Shown one piece after another: positions 58,531 through 64,000 of a stretch of DNA of 64,000 bases; position 1 is the stretch's first letter; each line of letters opens with the position of its first letter. The notes beneath the pieces are model-generated. The model was not told where the DNA came from, made no database searches, and saw only the letters and a program-made list of their open reading frames with translations. Position numbers and translations under genes: made by a program. Origin of the DNA: CAMEON01 sp045128275 (GTDB taxonomy: Bacteria > Bacillota > Clostridia > Oscillospirales > CAG-272); assembly GCA_045128275.1 (NCBI GenBank), contig JBGVRH010000051.1, forward strand, positions 12,549-76,548. Direction: 5' to 3'.

Positions 58531-58788
58531 TCACATATCCGAGGGCTGCGCGTCGCTCTCGGCGGGCAGGCTCTCGGCGGGGTCGGGGGTGGTCTCCTCC
58601 ACAGGCGGCTGGGTATCGGCGGGGGTTGTTTCCGCCTCGGGGCGGTTGTGACCCGTGGCGTAGCTCCAGACCACGATGGAGATCAGGAAGCAGACCACCA
58701 GGGGGAGAATGAAAATATCAATACGGGAAGGACGCATTTCGGTCTTATACTTCTTCCCGGGCTTGCGGTACAGTTTTTGCAGTGCCAT
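58531..58788 (-). CDS. Small membrane protein with T/P/E-rich tail
   Basis: An 85-residue protein: a basic N-terminus (MALQKLYRKPGKKYK), one membrane helix at about residues 22-42 (RIDIFILPLVVCFLISIVVW), and an acidic Thr/Pro tail. No family was recognised. It occupies the place after cdaA where cdaR often lies, but is far too short and lacks YbbR repeats. AAAGGAC precedes the ATG. Confidence 0.6.
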   Translation of the reverse strand: MALQKLYRKPGKKYKTEMRPSRIDIFILPLVVCFLISIVVWSYATGHNRPEAETTPADTQPPVEETTPDPAESLPAESDAQPSDM

Positions 58789-58817
58789 ATTCGGTCGTCC
58801 TTTCTGGGATGTCGGGG

Positions 58818-60020
58818 TCAGGCCTCGTCCGAGGCATGGGTCTCGGGAGTCTCGGGCTTCTCCTTCAGCTCGGGAGGGGTCATGGCGATGGAGGGCATCC
58901 CCGCATTCTCCTCGGAGGGAGCGGCGGGCGTCACAGCAGCCTCCTCCCCAGAAGCCGCGGCGGCTTCCTCCTCGCTTTCACGGACGGCATCGGACTTCTT
59001 CTTCAGGTTCTTGTTGTAGCTCTTCTCGAACTTTTCCAGATCCAGGCTGTCCTTCTCCCGCTCCATGGTGATGCGCTGACGGTCCTCGGGATCCAGGTTA
59101 AAGCCCAGCTTGAAGCGCACCTGCACGCCGTTCTCCTTGCGCTCCTTGGGGTTGGTGATCTCCAGACCGATGAGCATATTGTACAGGGCGCGACGCAGGC
59201 TCTTCTCCACCCGCTGGCGAACCTCGGGATTGCGAAGCTCCTCCCCCGACTGGTTGAAGTCGCGCTCGATGTTTCCGTGATTGGCGATGGAGATCTTGTG
59301 GGTCTCCTCGGACACCACCACCACCACGCAGTCGGTCACCTCGGAAATACCCACGGCGGCGCGGTGACGGGTTCCCAGACCCTCCACCATCTCTCCGTTC
59401 TTGCGGAGGGGGAGCTTACAGCCCGCCATAACGATGCGGTTGTCGCGGATAACCACGGCACCGTCGTGGAACAGGGTCTTGTCGCGGAAGAGGCCGCACA
59501 GGATGTGGGGCTCCACGTCCATGTTCAGGGCATAGCCCTTGTCGATATTCTCGTCCACTCGCTGGAACAGCTCCAGCACGATGAGGGCACCGTCCTTCTC
59601 GGTCTGGGCGATCTGGCAGGCGGCGTCGGCCACCATGTGGATGGTGTTCTCCATCTCGGCCTTGCCCTTGTTGTGCTTACCGCCTATCAGGGGAATGAAG
59701 GAGCCGATACGGGCCAGGGTGTCCCGCAGCTCGGGCTGGTAGATCACCGCCAAAAGGATCACGGCAAAGGGAGTGATGGCGGCCATGATGGAATGGAGTC
59801 CCGACATGCCCAGCTGCTCGGCCAGCACCGACAAAAGCAGAATGGCCACAAGACCGCCGCCCACCCGCGCGGCCACACGCCCGCGAAACAGCATATACAC
59901 GGTGTAGAACAGCAGAGTCATGAGCAGCCAGTCCAGGATATCGATCACCCGGAAGGTCTCCCAGGGATACACTATGTACTGCTCAAAAAAATCTTGTAAT
60001 TTCATGGTCGTTTCGGTCAT
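58818..60020 (-). CDS. cdaA: Diadenylate cyclase CdaA with long C-terminal extension
   Basis: A 400-residue CdaA. Three N-terminal membrane helices (about 30-92) precede the DAC domain with LFHDGAVVIRD (DGA at residues 186-188) and GTRHRAAVGISE (RHR at 218-220). It makes cyclic di-AMP. Usual length is about 270-285; here about 120 residues extend beyond the domain, ending in a charged, Ala/Glu/Pro-rich, probably disordered tail. ATG at 60020 has GGTGG just upstream; GTG at 60023 and ATG at 60005 are alternatives. Confidence 0.95.
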   Translation of the reverse strand: MTETTMKLQDFFEQYIVYPWETFRVIDILDWLLMTLLFYTVYMLFRGRVAARVGGGLVAILLLSVLAEQLGMSGLHSIMAAITPFAVILLAVIYQPELRDTLARIGSFIPLIGGKHNKGKAEMENTIHMVADAACQIAQTEKDGALIVLELFQRVDENIDKGYALNMDVEPHILCGLFRDKTLFHDGAVVIRDNRIVMAGCKLPLRKNGEMVEGLGTRHRAAVGISEVTDCVVVVVSEETHKISIANHGNIERDFNQSGEELRNPEVRQRVEKSLRRALYNMLIGLEITNPKERKENGVQVRFKLGFNLDPEDRQRITMEREKDSLDLEKFEKSYNKNLKKKSDAVRESEEEAAAASGEEAAVTPAAPSEENAGMPSIAMTPPELKEKPETPETHASDEA

Positions 60021-60089
60021 CACGCCACCGCCTTTCTTTATGTCTTATATAATATTATACATACTTACCCATCATAAACGGTAATCTTT

Positions 60090-60118
60090 ATTATACCATA
60101 GGTGTCTATGTTTTGCAA
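60090..60118 (-). promoter_or_regulatory. Promoter of the cdaA operon
   Basis: Minus-strand TTGCAA (60113-60118) and TATAAT (60090-60095), 17-bp spacer, about 70 bp before the ATG. Confidence 0.75.
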
Positions 60119-60174
60119 CACCTCACACGGGAGACTCACAAAAAATTTATATAATATTTACATTTACCCTCCGC

Positions 60175-60226
60175 AAAAAGACCGCTCCCGACCCAAACGG
60201 CATGGGGCCGAGCGGTCGGGAGCGGT
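60175..60226 (-). terminator. Terminator after the polysaccharide deacetylase pair
   Basis: Minus-strand hairpin with 13-bp arms ACCGCTCCCGACC and GGTCGGGAGCGGT followed by CTTTTTGC, just past the stop at 60243. Confidence 0.85.
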
Positions 60227-60242
60227 ATCGGGATCCTGGGTG

Positions 60243-61199
60243 TCACTCATCCACCAGATCCCCCACCGTGACGAAGCGGTATCCGCGCTCCAGGAGGGCG
60301 GGGATCACCCGGCGCAGGGCCTCGGGGGTGGGGCTATCGTGGCCGATGAAATCGTGCATGAGGATGATATCCCCCGCCTGCACCGTGTCCAGGATGTGGC
60401 GGGCGATCTCGTCGGGGGGCGTATGGGCCCAATCGCGGGTATCCACATCCCAGAGGATGACGCGGTAGCGGAGATCCCCCGCCACCCGCCGTACCGTCTC
60501 GCTCATCTCCCCCTCGGGAGGACGAATGAAGCGGACGGGGCGCTCGGTCAGAGCGGCGATGGCCTCCTCGCAGGAGACGATCTCCCGCTCCATATCTGCC
60601 CGATCCATGCGACCGAATTTGCGGTGGGAGAAGGTGTGGTTGCCGATCTCGTGCCCCGCCTCGACCACGGCACGGGCGGCGGCGGGGTAGTAGCCCACGT
60701 TCTCTCCCACCATAAAGAAGGTGGCCTTGATGCCGTACTCCTCCAGGATCTCCAGGATCACGGGAGTCAGCCTCGGATGGGGGCCGTCGTCAAAGGAGAG
60801 GGCGATCTCCATGCGGTCGTTGTGACGGCTGTGGTAGACGATCTCCTCCCCCTCGGTAGCCTCCTCGGTCTCGGTGGCAGGCTCGGTCAAAGCCTCAGTC
60901 TCCGGATGCTCGGGCAGGGGACGGAAGGGGGAGGGATAGGCGGGATACAGGGCGGCGGGGATGCCCTCCACCACCGACTCGGGAAGGGTCTCGGTTGCCG
61001 TTCCTCTATCCCCGATATGATGCTCCCACCACCCTGTTCCCAGTCCGTCATCCGCCCTCGTCCGCACCGCCACCAGCAGGGCAAAGACCGTCAGAGCCAG
61101 GAAGATCGCCGCCGCGAAAAGCCAGATGAGCCTCCCCTTTCGTGACGATGAAAAAGCATTGATGCGATTCACTTTTCCGTCATTTCCTACCGGTGTCAA
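60243..61199 (-). CDS. Membrane-anchored polysaccharide deacetylase
   Basis: A 318-residue family 4 carbohydrate esterase. A membrane anchor lies at about residues 23-47 (LIWLFAAAIFLALTVFALLVAV), a T/E-rich linker follows, and the NodB domain has SFDDGPHPRLTP, GHEIGNHTFSHRKF, RPPEGEMS and ILWDVDTRDW. It would deacetylate cell-wall sugars outside the membrane. The start is a TTG that overlaps the upstream stop (TTGA), with GGAGG 9 nt before it. Confidence 0.9.
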   Translation of the reverse strand: MTPVGNDGKVNRINAFSSSRKGRLIWLFAAAIFLALTVFALLVAVRTRADDGLGTGWWEHHIGDRGTATETLPESVVEGIPAALYPAYPSPFRPLPEHPETEALTEPATETEEATEGEEIVYHSRHNDRMEIALSFDDGPHPRLTPVILEILEEYGIKATFFMVGENVGYYPAAARAVVEAGHEIGNHTFSHRKFGRMDRADMEREIVSCEEAIAALTERPVRFIRPPEGEMSETVRRVAGDLRYRVILWDVDTRDWAHTPPDEIARHILDTVQAGDIILMHDFIGHDSPTPEALRRVIPALLERGYRFVTVGDLVDE

Positions 61200-62005
61200 T
61201 CCCCCTCACCTCCCGTCAATTCGTCCAAGGAGCCGAAGCGGTAGCCCATAGCCTTCAGCTCCCGCAAAACCTCCCCCAGAATGGCGGCATTCGTAGCCGA
61301 AGTAGGGTGGAGCAGGATCACCGCGCCGTTGTGGATATTGTCCAGGATCCGCCCCTTGGCGGCGGCGGGATCGGGCTGTTTTTGGTTGTCCCAATCGGCA
61401 TAGGCGAAGCTCCAGAACACCGTCTTGTACCCCGCCGTTTGTGCCTCGCGGAGCATAGCCTCGTCAAAGCATCCCTCGGGGGGACGGTAGTAGGGAGAGA
61501 CCGTCACCCCGATGGCGGAGCAGGCCTCCTCCAGCCGCTTCAGCTCGGCGGTCAAGGCTCCCGCAGGCGCGCCGCAGAGGTTTTTGTGGGTGAAGGTGTG
61601 GTTGCACACCAGATGCCCCTCGGCGGCCATACGGCGCACCAGCTCGGGGTTCTTTTCGGGGAGATTCCCCAGGATGAAGAAGGCTCCCGTCGCCCCCTCG
61701 GCCTTCAGCGCGTCCAGCACCTTGGCCACGTTGCCGTTCTCGTAGCCCGCGTCGAAGGTGAGGTAGACCACCTTATCCGAGGCATTCGGGTCGGTGTGGG
61801 TATGGTCGATATAGTAGCCGCCGTACTTCTCCACCTCCCGCAGAGGGGGATCAGCCACAGGCTGGGCATGGTTTTTGGCGCGGACGCAGTACCACCCCGT
61901 CCCCGCGGCGTGGGCGGGCAGAGCCAGGGTCGAGAGCAAAAAGAGTGCCGAGAGCAGGGCGGCTATGAGCTTATGGAAGCGGGAAATGGGATCAAAATCG
62001 GGCAT
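61196..62005 (-). CDS. pdaA: PdaA-like polysaccharide deacetylase
   Basis: A 269-residue secreted deacetylase: signal peptide (HKLIAALLSALFLLSTLALPAHA), then the NodB domain with VVYLTFDAGYENGNVAKVL, LVCNHTFTHKNLC, YYRPPEGCFDE and FWSFAYADWDN. FDAGYENG and the W-D-N pattern are those of PdaA-type delta-lactam-forming deacetylases of spore cortex. This points to sporulation or related cell-wall work, though neither is proven. AAAGGAG precedes the ATG. Coupled by a 4-nt overlap to the next deacetylase. Confidence 0.85.
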   Translation of the reverse strand: MPDFDPISRFHKLIAALLSALFLLSTLALPAHAAGTGWYCVRAKNHAQPVADPPLREVEKYGGYYIDHTHTDPNASDKVVYLTFDAGYENGNVAKVLDALKAEGATGAFFILGNLPEKNPELVRRMAAEGHLVCNHTFTHKNLCGAPAGALTAELKRLEEACSAIGVTVSPYYRPPEGCFDEAMLREAQTAGYKTVFWSFAYADWDNQKQPDPAAAKGRILDNIHNGAVILLHPTSATNAAILGEVLRELKAMGYRFGSLDELTGGEGD

Positions 62006-62285
62006 GGTTGGGGTCTCCTTTCGGTCAAAAGCCGTGTTTTCACCCAGTAGTGTGCACCGTTTCTCTCCCCGTAGACCTTGAAAAACATGGCGGTCATGCC
62101 TGATTCATCCGCTTCCGTCTCCGTAGTTCCATGATTCGGTAAATAATCTGTGAATTCGTACTTTTTTCCATATTCGTTCAAAATCTCGTCACATATTCCC
62201 TATATAATAGGTAGATACGATTGGATTTCGTTTTGTCAAATTTATCCGACCACCCAAAAACCCGATCCGGGGGAAAGGAGGCAGT

Positions 62286-63044
62286 ATGGCCAATACCTTC
62301 AAGCGCATGGAAAAAAAGACCACCCTGCCCACCGAGCGGGTGGAGGAGCTGAAGGCGCGGATCGCCCCCTACATGAACGACGACCCCTTCAACATCGACG
62401 GCAAGCCCTACATGATCTGCAATCTCTACTACGACGATTTTGACGATCACGTCATCCGCGGCTCTGTCCAGCTCCCCAAGTACAAGGAAAAGCTCCGCCT
62501 CCGCAGCTACGGCGTTCCCACCGAGGACACCAAGGTGTTCCTGGAGCTGAAAAAGAAATACTACGGCGTGGGCACCAAGCGCAGAACCAAATTGCGCTAC
62601 GGCGACCTCAAGCACTACCTCGACACGGGCATCCACCCCGAGGGACTGTCCTACATCGACGAGCAGGTGCTGCGTGAGATCGACTACTACCGCTCCCACG
62701 AGACGGTGGAGCCGAGGGTCTACGTCAGCTACATGCGCAACGCTTACCACGGCAAGGATGATCCCTCCTTCCGTCTGACCTTCGACAGCGACATCCTCAC
62801 CCGCCGCTACGACCTGGATCTGACCCTGGGCCGTTACGGCACCCCCATCCTCACCGAGGGGACGACCCTCCTGGAGGTCAAGTTTGCGGGGGCGGTTCCC
62901 TTCTGGTTCTGCCGCGTCATGAGCGACTTCGGCCTGTCCTTCCACACCTTCTCCAAGGTGGGCACAGACTTCAAGCTCTACAGCTACGAGAAAGCCTGCG
63001 CCGAGCATCCCGACGAAGACCACTACCTCAGACTGATACACTGA
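62286..63044 (+). CDS. VTC-domain protein (polyphosphate polymerase-like)
   Basis: A 252-residue VTC-domain protein. The fold begins KRMEKKTTLPTERVEELKARIAPYM and shows IRGSV...KEKLRLRSYG, VFLELKKKYYGVGTKRRTKL, and RLTFDSDI and LLEVKFAGA, with the clustered basic and acidic residues of the triphosphate tunnel. Such proteins elsewhere make polyphosphate or are paired with CotH-type proteins. AAAGGAGG precedes the ATG; a DUF4956 gene follows by 19 bp. Confidence 0.88.
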   Translation: MANTFKRMEKKTTLPTERVEELKARIAPYMNDDPFNIDGKPYMICNLYYDDFDDHVIRGSVQLPKYKEKLRLRSYGVPTEDTKVFLELKKKYYGVGTKRRTKLRYGDLKHYLDTGIHPEGLSYIDEQVLREIDYYRSHETVEPRVYVSYMRNAYHGKDDPSFRLTFDSDILTRRYDLDLTLGRYGTPILTEGTTLLEVKFAGAVPFWFCRVMSDFGLSFHTFSKVGTDFKLYSYEKACAEHPDEDHYLRLIH

Positions 63045-63063
63045 TTTTGGAGGATCACACACC

Positions 63064-63753
63064 ATGAATCAACTTATGAACCGCGTTCTTGAAGCCGTTG
63101 ACATCACCGTCATCACCCTGGGCCGCGCCCTCACCGTTATGGGCTGTGCCCTCGCCCTGTCCGTGGCCATCATGCTGGTCTACATGTTCACCCACCGCCG
63201 CACCGGCTTCCGCCCCGCCATGCTCTTCACCATGATGCTCCTGGGCCCCGCCGTGGCCATCATCGTCATCTGTATCGGCTCGAACATCGCCCGCGCCATC
63301 TCCATCGGCGGCGGTCTGGCGCTGATCCGCTTCCGTAACACGGTGGAAGACCCCCGCGACATCATCTACTACTACATCTCCATTGCCGCCGGTATCGCCT
63401 GCGGCGTGGGCTTCATCGGCTTCGGTGCCGTCGCCATCGGCATCCTGCTCCTCTTCATCATCCTCCTCAACCTCATCGGCATCGACCGCTTCGGCGGCAC
63501 CGGCAAGCGTCTGCGCATCCTCATCCCCGAGTCCCTGGACTATGACGGCGTGTTCGAGCCCGTGCTGAAGAAGTACTGCCGCTACTCCCACCTCAACCGC
63601 ATCAAGACCCAGGACTACGGTACCCTCCTGGAGCTGGACTACCGCATCGTCATGAAGGACAAGAAGCAAGAGAAGGAGTTCATCGACGAGCTCCGTATGC
63701 GTAACGGCAACCTGAATATCTCTCTGGTGCAGAACACCATGGAAACGCTGTAA
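63064..63753 (+). CDS. DUF4956 membrane protein
   Basis: A 229-residue protein with three or four membrane helices in its first 140 residues and a cytosolic C-terminal domain. SIGGGLALIRFRNTVEDPRDIIYYY and GFGAVAIGILLLF match the DUF4956 family as I recall it, which is regularly encoded beside VTC-domain genes. It is probably the membrane partner of the VTC protein. GGAGGATC precedes the ATG. Confidence 0.88.
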   Translation: MNQLMNRVLEAVDITVITLGRALTVMGCALALSVAIMLVYMFTHRRTGFRPAMLFTMMLLGPAVAIIVICIGSNIARAISIGGGLALIRFRNTVEDPRDIIYYYISIAAGIACGVGFIGFGAVAIGILLLFIILLNLIGIDRFGGTGKRLRILIPESLDYDGVFEPVLKKYCRYSHLNRIKTQDYGTLLELDYRIVMKDKKQEKEFIDELRMRNGNLNISLVQNTMETL

Positions 63754-63771
63754 GGCGTTGATACATAAGGG

Positions 63772-63800
63772 AAAACCACTCCGTGACGGGGTGGTTTTTC
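63772..63800 (+). terminator. Terminator after the DUF4956 gene
   Basis: Hairpin with arms AAAACCAC and GTGGTTTT followed by TTCTTG. Confidence 0.8.
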
Positions 63801-63807
63801 TTGTGTA

Positions 63808-63837
63808 AATGCAAAATGCAAAATGCAAAATGCAAAA
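63808..63837. repeat. Direct array of ATGCAAA repeats
   Basis: Four 7-bp units of TGCAAAA, the same unit as the inverted arrays at 49643-49803. Confidence 0.8.
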
Positions 63838-63865
63838 TTGGGGAACGGATACGGGGTGTGATGAG

Positions 63866-63894
63866 TTGACAGGATGGGCGGAGTGTGGTATAAT
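63866..63894 (+). promoter_or_regulatory. Promoter of a gene starting past the window edge
   Basis: Perfect TTGACA (63866-63871) and TATAAT (63889-63894), 17-bp spacer. The transcript would have a leader of about 100 nt, ending at AAAGGAG at 63987-63993, so a start codon is expected at or just beyond base 64000. A CotH-like gene is a plausible identity only by analogy with other VTC/DUF4956 loci. Confidence 0.85.
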
Positions 63895-64000
63895 CGGGTA
63901 AGACACCCAGCCAAATTTTTCAACTTTTTTCGCAAAATCCGAAAGATTTCGCTATCCTTTTACGTCTTATATAGTGTACCCCCTTTGAAAGGAGAAACCC

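Noticed and set aside
61963..62181. A 72-codon ORF upstream of and overlapping pdaA
   Set aside because: No ribosome-binding site, overlap of 43 bp with the pdaA start, and no recognisable family; could be the pdaA leader region instead. Nothing else was seen in 62006-62285 except a weak TATAAT at 62203-62208.
1..64000. tRNA or rRNA genes
   Set aside because: No TTCGANNC-type tRNA arm with a matching cloverleaf and no rRNA core sequence was recognised on either strand.

Overview
This 64 kb window looks like a chromosomal segment of a Gram-positive anaerobe in the class Clostridia (Bacillota), probably an uncultured gut lineage. Grounds: a valine-type T-box leader, the rplU-prp-rpmA operon whose L27 carries the LQFFA pre-sequence cleaved by Prp, NrdR, CdaA, HemZ, the rel-dtd-hemZ gene order, a SpoVB-like flippase next to MazG, YmfF/YmfH-type M16 proteins, T/E-rich lipoproteins and GC-rich coding sequence. 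Fifteen sigma-A promoters could be read by eye, all with 17-bp spacers. No tRNA, rRNA, transposase, integrase or CRISPR array was seen.

Layout. 1-6.5 kb: DUF58 (cut by the edge) and MoxR ATPase, a radical-SAM protein coupled to a Cys-motif membrane protein, a lipoprotein, a serpin, nrdR and a DUF6514 protein. 6.8-9.6 kb: small membrane, DUF6809 and twin XRE genes, then a repeat-rich lipoprotein. 9.6-17.1 kb: a three-gene system on the minus strand (TerB-N/TerB-C protein, BrxD-like DUF2791 ATPase, Lhr-like helicase), split by a three-gene cassette of small proteins that lies between two repeat elements. 17.2-25.7 kb: polysaccharide deacetylase, YD-like protein, valS with a distant T-box leader, rpmA-prp-rplU, and an orphan solute-binding lipoprotein. 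25.9-31.8 kb (plus strand): GH20 hexosaminidase, PAP2 phosphatase coupled to a GNAT enzyme, and an ECF sigma factor coupled to a probable anti-sigma protein. 31.9-37.1 kb: comF, three XRE regulators, prfC, and a type I toxin-antitoxin locus too short to stand out as an ORF. 37.2-62.0 kb: a nearly unbroken minus-strand housekeeping block (dnaE, folD, lgt, two M16 proteins, mazG, SpoVB-like flippase, uridine-kinase-like protein, hemZ, dtd, rel, recJ, an FAD oxidoreductase, cdaA and two polysaccharide deacetylases). 62.3-64 kb: VTC-domain protein plus DUF4956 membrane protein, then a promoter and ribosome-binding site for a gene starting just past the edge.

The most interesting content is (i) the TerB/BrxD-like ATPase/Lhr helicase system with its inserted cassette; (ii) the 32-aa holin-like toxin with a convergent antisense RNA; (iii) a T-box leader separated from valS by a MITE-like element; and (iv) several families of palindromic repeats, some sharing terminal inverted repeats, one lying in frame inside the terB-type gene. 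Family assignments rest on motif recognition and memory of families; no database search was possible.
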